64,000 nt of DNA from Bicyclus anynana (taxonomy: Eukaryota > Arthropoda > Insecta > Lepidoptera > Nymphalidae): contig NC_069105.1 in assembly GCF_947172395.1 (NCBI RefSeq), positions 12,917,971 through 12,981,970 on the forward strand, given 5' to 3'. The position numbers were made by a program, and so were the translations under genes. The notes under the pieces were generated by a model. The model saw only the letters and a program-made list of their open reading frames with translations. It had not been told where the DNA came from and made no database searches. Positions 11,276-22,383 of this stretch are shown piece by piece. The first letter of the stretch is position 1; every line of letters begins with the position of its first letter.

Positions 11276-11595
11276 GACGGCCTCAGTGGTATGCGCGGTG
11301 GATTTACAAAAAGGAGGTCCTGGGTTCTATCCCCGGCTGGGCAGATTGAGATTTTCTTAATGGGTCCAGGTCTGGCTAGTGGGAGGCTTCGGCCGTGGCT
11401 AGTTACCACCCTACCGGCAAAGACGTACCGCCAAACGATTTAGCGTTCCGGTACGATGCCGTGTAGAAACCGAAAGGGGTGTGGATTTCATCCTCTTCCT
11501 AACAAGTTAGCCCGCTTCCATCTTAGACTGCATCATCACTTATTATCAAGTGAGATTGTAGTCAAGGCCTAACTTGTAAAGAATAAAAAAAAGAC
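11276..11595 (+). mobile_element. SINE family A, near full length
   Basis: Head GACGGCCTCAGTGGTATGCG (A-box region shortened), B box GGTTCTATCCC, then the full family body to GTAAAGAATAAAAAAAA. The 86-codon open stretch across it is a SINE artefact. Confidence 0.88.
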
Positions 11596-11748
11596 CTACA
11601 GTTCTTTTCCTGTGGGATACAAAGTACCTACACTATGTATTATTCCAGAATACAATTTATCATAGTGCAAAATTTCATCTAAATATGTTTAGTCGTTTCG
11701 GTATTATCGATTGGCAAATATGACCTAAGCTTTCACATTTACATTATA

Positions 11749-11956
11749 CTAGTGGACGACCGTGACCTCGTCCGCGTGGAATTAAATTTTTCACAAATCC
11801 CGCGGGAACCATGGGTTATACCTGGATTAAGTAGCCTATGTGTTAATCCAGAGTAAAATCCATTTCCATTAAAAAAAACAGCCAAATCTCTTCAGTAGCC
11901 ATAATACAAACACACACACTTACCTACACACTATCGGTTTTATATTATCAGTGTGA
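11749..11956 (-). mobile_element. Non-autonomous Helitron-like element (family H1)
   Basis: The plus strand shows A|CTAGTGGACGACCGTGACCT at one end and TTATCAGTGTGA|T at the other. Read on the minus strand it starts TCACACTGATAATAT and ends at a hairpin plus CTAG. Insertion between A and T is the Helitron rule. Internal family strings CGCGGGAACCATGG and TAGCCTATGTGTTAATCC recur in other copies. Confidence 0.8.
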
Positions 11957-12269
11957 TACTTTTTATATTTTGGTAGGTTACTAAAAAAGTAAAGTTTTCA
12001 ATACGGGTCATATTGACAAACAACGTGACACATTTTTTTTCATTATATATAGATAGTATAGAGGTAAATGATTACAGGTAATTATTGTGAGAAGTTTTCT
12101 CAAAAACATTTTTCTTTTTTCCTCAGCCTCCGTTAATTTTCCGGAGCACGCAAAAAAGCGTTAATTATAAGTGATTAGGCAAGTAATGTTTTTCGTAAAA
12201 CTACTGCTAATTACTGTCTAACAGGAATGTCTGAGACTCCATTACACAGACTATCTGCTACCTAAAGAC

Positions 12270-12565
12270 CGGAGCCTAATACAGCCAGACCTACCTCATT
12301 GAATAAAAGCTGAAACTTTGTCGGGTATCTCAGAAAGAGATTTTCCCCCGTTACGAATGCAATTTCGAAGGTCCACATCCTCATCCACATCTTCATGTAA
12401 AAAACCGAATTTTAGGGTGTAGACTCTTGAAAATTCTACCTTTCTAAGCCAACACAGTCCACACTCCATAAATGACTAATGTAACTTACTTATGATAGGG
12501 GTATACGTTTACAAGATTTCAGCCTTCATAAAATGAAGTAGGTAAGTCTGGCTATCGTAGGCCCT
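12270..12565. mobile_element. TIR element with arms CAGCCAGACCTACCTCATT
   Basis: The left arm AGCCAGACCTACCTCATTGA has an inverted counterpart at 12535-12560 (AAATGAAGTAGGTAAGTCTG). Related single arms occur at 22030-22070 and 23310-23345. The interior has no coding content. 11957-12269 is otherwise unremarkable. Confidence 0.55.
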
Positions 12566-12732
12566 TTAACTAAATGTAGGAAGAATTAAATTATTTTCTC
12601 GCAGGAAATTCAGTGCCTCGAGTGTACTTGACGGTTTTTAGGTAAACAAGCCCGTATTTAAAGTCTTAGTTACCCAAAGGTTATGTGGATCCCCAATTGT
12701 AGGCGTTGAAGGTATTTGTAAAAGAGCTCGTT

Positions 12733-12797
12733 AACTGTCCAGTTGGTTCAGTGGTTAGCCTGTGTGGCTTCGAAACTTGGTCGTGGGTTCGAACTGC
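12733..12797 (+). mobile_element. tRNA-like SINE head fragment
   Basis: CCAGTTGGTTCAGTGGTTAG resembles an A box and GTGGGTTCGAACTG a B box. It runs directly into a T-tract and a minus-strand family A SINE. It is too degenerate for a functional tRNA. Confidence 0.5.
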
Positions 12798-12799
12798 TA

Positions 12800-13046
12800 T
12801 TTTTTTTTTATTCTCTACAAGTTAGCCCTTGACTACAATCCCACCTGATGGTAAGTGATGATGCAATCTAAGTTGGAAGAGACATCGTACCGGAACGCTA
12901 ACGCTTGGCGGTACGTCTTTGTCGGTAGGGTGGTAACTAGCCACGGCTGAAGCCTCTCACCAGCCAGACCTGGACCAATTAAGAAAACCTCAATCGGCCC
13001 AGCCGGGGATCGAACACAGAACCTTCGTCTTGTAAATCCACCGCAC
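12800..13046 (-). mobile_element. SINE family A with internal deletion
   Basis: Minus-strand copy from the A-rich tail (TTTTTTTTTATTCTCTACAA on plus) back to GTAAATCCACCGCA in the head. The segment around the GGTGTGGATTTTCATCC block is missing. Confidence 0.85.
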
Positions 13047-13179
13047 GCTAAATTCTTTAATGCGATTTATATTTATATATTTTTTTCTCTTCTACGTATT
13101 CGGTAATAGAAAGCGCTAATTTAGATACACAGCGGTTAATTCTAGTTAAAAACGCATACGCGGTAGTACGCATTTCAAA

Positions 13180-13775
13180 TGCCATGAACTTTTTGGAACT
13201 TTTAAACAGAATTGTAGACGAATTTAAATACCTAGGGCACACAGTCCAGTTAGGTAGGCCCATTGTTGAGAAAGATGTGAATCGCCGAATCCAACTCGGC
13301 TGGGCAGAGTTTAGGAAACGCCGCGACATCTTTTCGTCCAAAATTCCTCAGTTCTTGAAGACGAAAGATCAGTGCGTGTTGTCAGTGATCACCTACGGAT
13401 CCGAGACTTGATCGCTGACTATGGACCTTGTTAGAAGGCTCAAAGTCACTCAGCGGGCGATGGAGCGAGCTATGCTAGGAGTTTCTCTGCGTGATCGAAT
13501 CAGAAATGATGAGATCCGTAGACGAACCAAAGTCACTGACATAGTTCAGCGAGTTGCGAAGCTGAAGTGGTAATCGGCAGGCCACATAGTTCGAAGAGCC
13601 GATGGACGTTGGGATCCCAAGGTGCTGGAATGGCGACCCTGCACCGTAAGCGCAGTGTTGGTCATGTCAAGCGGGTTGCAGGGAGCCGCTGGATGCTGGC
13701 GGATCGAGGTCCATGCAAGAGGCCTATGTCCAGCAGAGGACGGCTATCTGTTGATATGGCAAACATAATTATGAT
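13180..13775 (+). pseudogene. RTE-type LINE, 3' end of the ORF (broken)
   Basis: The open stretch from 13184 reads EFKYLGHTVQLGRPIV and RKRRDIF up to a stop after ITYGSET. Reading then resumes with RLKVTQRAMERAMLG, RDRIRNDEIRRRTKVTDI and a GHIVRRADGRW-like block. This is the C-terminal region of lepidopteran endonuclease/reverse-transcriptase proteins of the RTE class. Stops and frame changes disable it. Eight further fragments of the same family lie in the window. Confidence 0.8.
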
Positions 13776-14149
13776 GACACGTGGGACCTTTTTATCTTTA
13801 GCTATCTACAAGTAGGTACCATAAAGAAAATTATAACAATGACAAAAATTCTTTCCTCGCTTATCGCGTTAAGTTTTCAAGCGTTTATTCAGATCTCGGA
13901 ATTTCTACGGGAAGTAAAATTTCCACCTTTTCTTATTTTCTCTGAATGGAACGCTCATTATGATAGAGTTGAGACTCGGTGGAGATAAAAACATAAAGCG
14001 CTGAGGGTGAATGTGGTTTCTTTTCATCTATTTTACTCGTGCCTTACTTACAATTGTAGGGAGAAATACAATCTGTAAGAGAATAAGTACTTAAATATAT
14101 TACCTACCTTGAAATATTGTATTTAGAATCGGCATTAGACGACGTGATA

Positions 14150-14342
14150 TTTATACTATTATTATAAAGCTGAAGAGTTTGTTTGTTTGTTTGATGGAAC
14201 GCTCTAATCTCAGGAATAACCGATTTGAAAAATTCTTTCAGTGTTAGATAACTCATTTATCGAAGGCTATAGGCTATATTTTATCTTCGTATTCCTACGG
14301 GAACGGGAACCACGCGGGTGTAACCGCGAAGGCGTCTACTAG
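14150..14342 (+). mobile_element. Helitron-like element (family H2)
   Basis: It runs from ATTATTATAAAGCTGAAGAG through TCTTTCAGTGTTAGATAACT to CACGCGGGTGTAACCGCGAA and a terminal CTAG (14339-14342) followed by T. The 5' TC is degenerate. 13776-14149 has nothing else recognisable. Confidence 0.75.
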
Positions 14343-14344
14343 TA

Positions 14345-14546
14345 ATGAATATGACCTCTGCCTTCAAATGATAAAGGAAAAACGTCGTGAGGAAACCTAT
14401 ATAGCTGGGAATTTTCTTTATTTTCTACGTGTGTGAAGTCTGCCATTCCGCATTTCGCCAGGGTGGACTAAGGCCTAACCCCTATAATTCGGAGAGGAAA
14501 CTCGTGCTTAACAGTGAGTGGATTGTTAATTATGATGATGATGATT
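14345..14546 (+). mobile_element. SINE family B, internal deletion
   Basis: Head remnant AATATGACCTCTGCCTTCAA joined directly to the body (AAACGTCGTGAGGAAACC, CTACGTGTGTGAAGTCTGCC). The tail is ATGATGATGATGATTA. Confidence 0.8.
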
Positions 14547-14899
14547 ATAATAGTCCAGTGAGCGAGGTTCGAAAAACTATTGTTTAGTTCGACCTCTTTA
14601 CATTGGAACTATAGATGCTTCTAAACCTACATAATTCTCACGTATCTACTTACTGACCTTCATAGTGCTATTTACGTAGTATAACAGAAGATGCAAATTT
14701 TAATTGATTGTTTAATTTTTCAGAAATGGATCCTGTCAGAGAAGAACATTGGTTGATTATCTTTTTAACATAAAAAATTAACCAGCGTATTTCAGTTATT
14801 TTGATTTTTACTCGAAATTACTAAACCGATTTTTATGAAAATAAAATGTAACCAATTTGGAAGTATACTCTTTCGAACAAAGAAAGAATATTCAAAATA

Positions 14900-15099
14900 T
14901 TTACTAATATTATAAAGCTGAAGAGTTTGTTTGTTTGTTTGTTTGATTGAACGCGCTAATCTCAGGAACTACTGGTCCGATTTGAAAAATTCTTTCAGTG
15001 TTAGATAGCCCATTTATTGAGGAAGGCTATAGGCTATATTATCCCCATATTCCTACGGGAACGGGAACCACGCGGGTGAAACCGCGTGGCGTCAGCTAG
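14900..15099 (+). mobile_element. Helitron-like element (family H2), well preserved
   Basis: 5' region CTAATATTATAAAGCTGAAG, then GTTTGTTTGTTTGTTTGATT, CGCGCTAATCTCAGGAACTA and TCTTTCAGTGTTAGATAGCC. A GC hairpin (CACGCGGGTGAAACCGCGTG) precedes the terminal CTAG at 15096-15099, followed by T. 14547-14899 holds no recognised feature. Confidence 0.82.
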
Positions 15100-15235
15100 T
15101 TGATAAATAAATAACGAAGATATGAGGTAACAACAATTAAAAAAAGAAATGACGATTGACAAAAGGCAACACTGCGCTTCCACTCAGAGCATAACAACAA
15201 AGATGTTTTATATCTATCATGTTCATGTTCATCTT

Positions 15236-15512
15236 TGGGCTGGTGGGAGGCTTCGGCCGTGGCTAGTTATCACCCTACCGGCGAAGATGTACCGCCAAGC
15301 GATTTAGTGTTGCCATGTAGAAACCGAAAGGAGTGTGAATTTTCATCCTCCTCCTAACAAGTTAGCTCGCTTCCATTTCAGATTGCATCATCACTTACCA
15401 TCAGGTGAACTTGTAAAAAAAATGTCAAAAAATGTAAAGTTCATCTTTTTGCTGGTGAGAGGCTTCGGCCGTTGCTAGTTACCACTCTACCGGCAAAGAC
15501 GTACCGCCAAGC
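15236..15512 (+). mobile_element. Two tandem 5'-truncated SINE family A fragments
   Basis: A first piece runs from GCTGGTGGGAGGCTTCGG to the A-rich tail near 15425. A second short piece (15452-15512) covers only GCTGGTGAGAGGCTTCGG to GACGTACCGCCAAGC. The two similar starts in direct order suggest partial duplication. 15513-16030 holds a (GTA)n run (15650-15664) and otherwise nothing named. Confidence 0.78.
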
Positions 15513-16031
15513 ATAAACTTCATATCGGGACACAGCAATACTTATATATTGGCGGCAAAAACAAATGTAGCTCTAGTACATCCCCAGACAAATTTTGTCA
15601 TAAAAACCAAAACAAAAACTTAAACTTAAAGAAAATTTGCTAATGTAGTAGTAGTAGTAGTAAGTTAAGTAGAGATTAATTAAAAATAGATAACTATACA
15701 TACATGACCACATGTAAAATTCTAAAGTGAATTTCATACGTTAACCCAGTTTTCTCACCATTAATAACTCCGGCCCGTATGGCCGTTTGAACGAGAACAA
15801 ACGTCAGCTCCGGTCAAAGGAAATGGGAACTAATGCGGTTTAGCATGGTCAAACACAGAACGCACCGTTGTGCGACTACATGGGTGAATTAGGGCCGTAT
15901 TATCTGTACGACTCTTTACACTCAAACTATGTATTACGAACAAAAATACGAGTTTATTTTGTTCAAGTTAAACATTAACTTCCTTATCTATGATCATGCA
16001 TTGATGTTGTCTATGGATGAGGATGTAAAAA

Positions 16032-16160
16032 AGTGTTATTCATATTAATTGAGTATGAAACACGTCTAAAACTCACGTCATATAGCAGTATGCAGTATGC
16101 CCGACTAGTTATGGACTAATTCGGGGCCCTTAGTCATGAGGTGGTTCTAGCAACCAGGAC
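16032..16160. mobile_element. Foldback family F1, one arm
   Basis: Contains GTGTTATTCATATTAATTGA, GAAACACGTCTAAAACTCAC and TATGCCCGACTAGT, as in the left arm of the 7545 copy. The opposite arm is missing. 16161-16644 has no further recognisable features. Confidence 0.75.
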
Positions 16161-16644
16161 GTTGAGAGGGTAGAACGCCAGTGAACAAATAAAGATCCTT
16201 TAAAAAGTGTCAACTAGCCTATCGACGAGGTAAGAATGACTCTTATTTGACTATCTGATGTTAAAAGTCAAAAGTCAAAAGTCAGTTAATGATAGTGTAA
16301 GGGAATATTACTACCTGCTACTATATTTAAAACCCCTTCCCCTTTTTTAGAAACCTTGTTCCTCCCTTACTAACCGGCCGTGAGTGTGGCCGAACATAAT
16401 CTGTGGGTAGTTTACAAAAAACACTAAAGAGAAATACGATCTGTGGAACATTAATTACAACAGTGTTTGTTAAGCTTTACGTAGAGCTTAATAAAATATA
16501 GATATACATTGAATAAATAATTTATTATGCTATTTTAAGTGAAAACCTTCTAATACAACGCACATTACCTTCTACGAGTATCTTTAAGAGACATTGACTC
16601 AATATTACCCAGTTGTAAATCTTCTAACTTTAGTGTGTATTTTC

Positions 16645-16797
16645 AGCTGTGTTACTATCGCGTTGACTTAAACGCAAATTTATATGGAATTGTAATAGTT
16701 CTGTAGTAGTGCCACTAGATGCCGCTGTTTCAATTCCTTGGAATTTCGCGTTTACGTTAACGCGATAGTAACAGTATCAAACTGCCACTAGGCCTTC
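16645..16797. mobile_element. Foldback MITE F2 (TIR TGTTACTATCGCGTT)
   Basis: GTTACTATCGCGTTGACTTA at the left has its inverted complement ACGTTAACGCGATAGTAAC at the right. A non-palindromic centre contains CACTAGATGCCGCTG. A second copy in opposite orientation is at 29124-29275. 16798-17870 contains no gene, element or array that I recognise. Confidence 0.85.
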
Positions 16798-17871
16798 TGT
16801 TTATTTTTATAAAACATCTCATTATCTACTTGAGATTAATAACATTGAATATAGAACTATATAATTATTATTAATTTAAACGGGTATGAATAAAAAGACG
16901 AGATTTTTATTGCTGCTTCATATCCATTATAGTCTCTCCTATTAGGAGGGAGGTCTGCACACTATGCGACGCGTTGAACGAACGAAAATAAAGAAAATCA
17001 CTTTCGTTACAATGGGACGAAAGAGAGCGATTTTTGATTGTGCCACTATTGGTCGACATTTGTCTTTGTCACGTCTGATCATCAAAGGTCGTAAAAATAC
17101 GCTGATAAAAATGAATTATGATGATTTGTGTATATTGTTTATTGTATCGTACCATTGATATTAACAACTAAGTTGAATTATAAATGGACTGTCTATTTTC
17201 TTGATAATTCTATGGAAACATTGGCAGAGTGATTCAACTTTTACCATATCCATTATACTTTTCATACGAATATGCTAAAATATTTACAAACTTTCTGTTG
17301 GCCGAGGCTACAATAGTTTCAGTTTGTTTGATGAAAAATATTATATATTTTGCTGTTTGTGTTGACTCCGTTTTTACAAAAATAAAGAAGAAGTAGGAGG
17401 AGGTATCTAGTTGGGATTTCATTGTTAGTTGTACTAGTATTATATATAGGCAATGTTTATGGTATTGTAGGGGGTAATCTGGATTTTGAAAATTTATTAT
17501 TATTCATTTAGTTATTTAGCTAACATTTTACTCCGCAACTATTTAATCACTGGCTCCACTTTCAGGCTTCCTCCTTAAGTTGTAAATCGATTGAGAGAGA
17601 GCATACGTCCGGTCGTCAACGTGGGACGCGACAGTCATGCACGAAAGCAGCTAAGGATACGACCGGTCGTTACGGTGTAAATTGAGTGGCTAGGCTATAT
17701 TAGGAGCGGGAACTATGCGGGTAAAACTGTGGGATTCTGCTACTTTGTTATAAATAGACTCCAAAACTGCTGTAAGTAATATTTTAAAAAATATTTCGTG
17801 AATGGAAAGCTACATTATCAGCTAGTGACTTGGGCTATATTTTATCCCAGTTTTCTTAACTAAGAAATTAA

Positions 17872-18070
17872 ACGTCACGTGTCTCAACGGTGAAGGAAAA
17901 ACATCGTGAGTAAACCTGCATACCTGCCTGCATTTATTATTTGTCTGCGTGTGTGCAGTTTGCCAATCCGCATTGGGCCAGTGTGGTGGACTATTGGCCT
18001 AACCCCTCTTAATCTGAGAGGAGACTCGTGCTCAGGAGAATATTGGTTGTTAATGATGATGATGATGATT
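17872..18070 (+). mobile_element. SINE family B, body and (ATG)n tail
   Basis: GTCTCAACGGTGAAGGAAAA, CAATCCGCATTGGGCCAG and GGTGGACTATTGGCC lead to a tail of repeated GATGAT. The head is missing. Confidence 0.82.
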
Positions 18071-18493
18071 ATTCGTAAATAAGCGGTTTTATCCGCGGTG
18101 TTTTGCTAGTAGGTACTTACTAAATAAATGCTACTGTAAATGAAATAAATGAATACTTGTTTTGTGGTGAAATCAACACAAGCTTACACACACAAACACG
18201 TTTGAACTTTCACTATATTTATACTGTCTTCCAGAAATACAATGTCTCAAGTATGTATCCTTAAGTTTGGTGTAACATAAATCTTACTTTCCTCTCAAAA
18301 GTTAGTCGTATAAACTTGTCCGTTCGTATTAAGGTCAATGTATTTTCTAACATAGAATATAGTTTAGCGATTCCAAGCGAATGTTACGGGATGCGACCCG
18401 TTAGAACATCTAATAGCATGTTAACGAAGTTACCACCACAAACAATGTTAGAGGACAATGTTGTAAAATATATTCATTTGACTACTCTAATAT

Positions 18494-19384
18494 TATGATA
18501 GCCTGGTACTTCGTTTCTTATCTGTGGTTTAACTTGTAAAATATATTCGTTTGTTTCTTGTAAAACATATCCGTGACTTCGTTATTGTTATGATAGCCTG
18601 GTACTTCGTTTCTTGTCTGTGGTTTATATTGTAAAGTATATTCGTTGATTACGTTATTGTTATGATAGTCTGGTACTTCGTTTCTTGTCTGTGGTTTTAC
18701 TTGTAAAGTATATTCGTTGACAACGTTATTGTTATGATAGCCTGGTACTTCGTTTCTTGTCTGTGGTTTTACTTGTAAAGTATATTCGTTGACAACGTTA
18801 TTGTTATGATAGCCTGGTACTTCGTTTCTTGTCTGTGGTTTTACTTGTAAAGTATATTCGTTGACAACGTTATTGTTATGATAGCCTGGTACTTCGTTTC
18901 TTGTCTGTGGTTTTACTTGTAAAGTATATTCGTTGATTACGTTATTGTTATGATAGTCTGGTACTTCGTTTCTTGTCTGTGGTTTTACTTGTAAAGTATA
19001 TTCGTTGACAACGTTATTGTTATGATAGCCTGGTACTTCGTTTCTTGTCTGTGGTTTTACTTGTAAAGTATATTCGTTGACAACGTTATTGTTATGATAG
19101 CCTGGTACTTCGTTTCTTGTCTGTAGTTTTACTTGTAAAGTATATTCGTTGACTACGTTATTGTTATGATAGCTTGGTACTTCGTTTCTTGTCTGTAGTT
19201 TTACTTGTAAAGTATATTCGTTGACTACGTTATTGTTATGATAGCTTGGTACTTCGTTTCTTGTCTGTGGTTTTACTTGTAAAGTATATTCGTTGACTAC
19301 GTTATTGTTATGATAGCTTGGTACTTCGTTTCTTGTCTGTGGTTTTACTTGTAAAGTATATTCGTTGACTACGTTATTGTTATA
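18494..19384. repeat. 72-bp minisatellite, 11 perfect-length units
   Basis: The unit (for example 18733-18804) begins TATGATAGCCTGGTACTTCG and ends TTGACAACGTTATTGT. Unit starts fall exactly every 72 bp from 18589 to 19309, with no indel in eleven units. A degenerate copy lies on the left (18494-18588) and the array breaks off at 19381. Only a few positions vary (GCC/GTC/GCT, GTGG/GTAG, GACAAC/GACTAC/GATTAC, plus one unit-specific change). The pattern at 18589-18876 partly repeats at 18877-19164, suggesting a four-unit higher-order duplication. Confidence 0.97.
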
Positions 19385-19427
19385 ATATGCAGATTGTATT
19401 ATACATAGAAATATTAAATATTTTGCG
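18518..19427 (-). CDS. Putative tandem-repeat protein exon (24-residue repeat), unrecognised
   Basis: On the minus strand the 72-bp units form one uninterrupted frame of 302 codons before TAA at 18518-18520. Each unit encodes a 24-residue repeat beginning NNVVNEYTLQ and ending RNEVPGYHN. Upstream is a hydrophobic stretch KYLIFLCIIQSAY, like a secretory signal core. It sits just after a TTTAG acceptor (19428-19429) with a TGCTAATAAC branch-like site about 20 bases before it. The frame has no ATG near its start, so a first exon would have to supply the methionine, as in many insect secreted-protein genes; I could not find one. Substitutions between units are mostly amino-acid changing (G/D/S, P/L, V/I, one V/Y), so purifying selection is not shown. 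No AATAAA follows. An open frame in a multiple-of-three minisatellite can arise by chance. I do not recognise a family. Confidence 0.3.
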
Positions 19428-20684
19428 CTAAATTACTTATTGTTATTAGCAAATAATTTCTAATAATTTGTATGTATACTTTTTATGTAGAAATCAGCTG
19501 AACATGGTTTTGTAAATAAAATAAATACGAGTATAATACAATTTAAAAATGTAATAATAGTAGTAAAGGTCACGTAAAAATGTTTAATTATGTTTTAAGG
19601 TTATAAAAATGTATAATTACCACTGTATACAATAACTATGGCACAATAAATAAAATTTTATTCGCTCGGGAAATCAGAAATTGTTCGTAAACAAAGTTTG
19701 TTTTTAATATACAGCCCGGCGCACCTGATAGTAAGCGATTATGCAGCATATGCGTTCCACCATATGCTATGCATATTGCATATGCTTGCATGTAATATAA
19801 GTTCACACTTGATGCAGTCTTGCCTGTGAAGATGCATTTTAGTTCATAATGGGTTACGGAAGCTTATTGGAGCCTTCCGATTTTACTGACACTGACTTTC
19901 TCGTTCTTTTTATGGTTTTACACTGACATCAACGTTAAAGTTTGTTTAAGGAATTATGCCTACATAAAGTTAAAAAACATGTCCTTTTTATTTGGCTGAA
20001 AAATGGCTGATGTCGGAGAGATATATCCCTAAATAAAGCAATAAGATCGCTGGCGTGCTCTTTCTAGAGTATATGATAAGTTTTCTTTGTCAAAGTTTTT
20101 AATTTAACACTTTTAAACTCGAATTTCTTTACTTACCGTAGTGGTAAACTTTTGGTTAAAATTCAAGCATTACCAAATGGGAAAGTCTCTGTGACAAAGT
20201 TTGGCAGTAACGGGGATGCAACTTGTAGGAAAGTTAGTAGCACGAACTTTACAATGTTCTGGAGTGCACTTTCATAAACCTACTTTGGTTTTATGATCTC
20301 CTAGTACCTCGATCATCAGGTGAATGTAACTTTCCACTTTCCTAACCTAGTGTTATAATACCTAGGTGGTTTGAGCATTGAACTTTGTAACACCTATATT
20401 TTTATGAGCTTTTGCAAGCTTCTTCATTTTATAAAATATCCATAATTATACGACATACAGTATAGTAAAATAATAGTCACTTACCTGATCTTAATAAAGA
20501 CCATATTTTTAAACTCTTTGTTCTACCGTACATTTAACTCTATAAAAAAACATTATAAGAGATAGACATAATATTTACCCGAGTTCTGTTTTTAATTTTG
20601 AAATTTAATTGACAATTTAATTGACAAAAAATCATTTCTAGTAAAAAAAAATACTAGAAATGATTTTAGTAGAAGAAATCTTCT

Positions 20685-20757
20685 TAGGCCAATAGTACTT
20701 AGGATTGGCAGACTTTACACACGCAGAGAACTAAGAAAATTCTCGGGTGCCAGAATG
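20685..20757 (-). mobile_element. SINE family B fragment
   Basis: Carries TAGGCCAATAGT, GGATTGGCAGACTTTACACA and AATTCTCGGGTGCC from the body. The neighbouring 19440-20684 is AT-rich without recognisable genes. A short part near 19720 (CACCTGATAGTAAGCGATTA) resembles a SINE tail. Confidence 0.7.
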
Positions 20758-21073
20758 CGGTAATGAAAATATATTATTACATTTCAGTGTGGCTTATACA
20801 CAGTCTGCCTAGATAGGCAAAGAAATCGTTATTTTTATTAAACTTTTATAAGACACATATTTTTGATTTAGAAGTAATCCACTTCCAATGAAATATAACT
20901 ACTGTTTGTAAAAGGAAAGCTTCGCACGGACGCTCTCAAATATCGTTAGAGCCCTATTCAAGTAATACGTTACGTGGTTGAAATTTCTAAGTAATAGACA
21001 TCTAGAAGTTTACTTCTATTTTTTTATTTGTCACTTGCGTAACGGTGATCACTAATTTACCACACGTTCGTTG

Positions 21074-21402
21074 TTTCATCATCATCATTAACAGCAGATG
21101 GACGTCCAGTGCTGGACATAGGCCTCTTGCATGGACTTCCAAACAAAACGGTTTCGAGCCGCCAGCATCCAGCGGCTCCCTGCAACCCGCTTGATGTCTT
21201 CGGTCGACCAACACTGCGCTTTCCGATGCAGGGTCGCCATTCCAGCACCTTGGGACCCCAACGTCCATAGGCTCTTCGAACTATGTGGCCTGCCCATTGC
21301 CACTTCAGCTTCGCGACTCGCTGAGCTATGTCAGTGACTTTAGTTCGTCTGCGGATCTCCTCATTTCTGATTCGATCACGCAGAGAAATCCCAAGCATAG
21401 TT
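21074..21402 (-). pseudogene. RTE-type LINE 3' fragment
   Basis: The minus-strand translation gives LGISLRDRIRNEEIRRRTKV, KLKWQWAGHIVRR and VLEWRP, and on to the end of the ORF. It ends in a tail read as CATCATCATCATTA on plus, i.e. (TGA)n on its own strand. Frames shift once or twice. Open stretches on either strand here are artefacts of this element. Confidence 0.85.
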
Positions 21403-21714
21403 ATATTTACATTGACAAACGCAAAATCAAAAAAGTGTGTGTGTCAGCTCCGACGCACGAATGGAATTTACTCTTTCAATTCGACTGTCTTAAAGTGGTA
21501 TTCATAGACGTTGTAGGGGCAACCCCAGGGCATCATTCAGCCCCTGTGTATCGAATTTAACCTCTATTTGTTTAAGAATTTGACACTCAGTTGGTGATCA
21601 TCCCCTGGGGGTGCCTCTTCAACGTCTATGAATTCCGCTGTAAATAGTGTATGTTGTCCGCAGCAGTGGTATGTACGACTCAATACCTAGACATTCATAC
21701 CATCATATCTATCA

Positions 21715-21882
21715 GTTTTTCGTAAATTTCGCAAAAACCATGGACTATTTCGGAATATAGCCTATGTGTTAATCCTGGGTATTGTCTATCTTCTTGTTAA
21801 ATTCCAGCCATATCGGTTCAGTAGTTGCGGCGTTAAAGAGTAACAAACATACAAACTTCCCCGTTATATTAGTAGGACATGA
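21715..21882 (-). mobile_element. Helitron-like family H1, truncated at the 3' end
   Basis: Carries AAAACCATGGACTATTTC, TAGCCTATGTGTTAATCC and GTTAAAGAGTAACAAACATA, ending near TATATTAGTAGGAC. The CTAG hairpin end is missing. 21403-21714 has no recognised feature. Confidence 0.65.
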
Positions 21883-22029
21883 TTTATATTTGTTCCTCCT
21901 TTACCGCAGATGTGCACATAATTCCACGGTAAAGGTAATATGAAATCGTATAAAGAATCGGCGCGGCCCATAAATATATCAAGACTGTGATACATTTCTT
22001 CTCTCAGATAATAATTCGCGTTGCATGAT

Positions 22030-22262
22030 GTACTACGAACCTGACATAGCCAGACTTACTTCATTTTCTGAAGTACTAACGGACGCCCGTGACTTCTTTC
22101 CGCGTGAAGTTGTTTTTTACCTGTAGGAATCATGGATTTTTTTTTAGGATGATAAGTGGTAACCCAGGTTATATTTTTTCTCCATTGCAATTTTTTTTGG
22201 TTCAGCAGGTGTGGTGTAAAGGCAAACGTATAAACGCAAACTTTCGCGTTTATTATATTTGT
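22030..22262 (-). mobile_element. Degenerate Helitron-like H1 copy next to a TIR-arm fragment
   Basis: 22030-22070 resembles one arm of the 12270 TIR element (ATAGCCAGACTTACTTCATT). From 22077, ACGGACGCCCGTGACTTC and AGGAATCATGGATTTTT are the H1 hairpin end and body, running to TTTCGCGTTTATTATATTTG. Confidence 0.55.
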
Positions 22263-22383
22263 ACCTAATTTTATGAAGAATGAAAATTTGTTATTCTATA
22301 TCTTTCTACCGTAGAGTACGTCAGGCATTTATGAAAGGTAGATTTTCATTTTGGACCTCTACTATCCAAGTGACATCTTCTCT

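Noticed and set aside
18494..19384. CRISPR-like array
   Set aside because: Units are contiguous with no spacers and the DNA is eukaryotic; it is a minisatellite.
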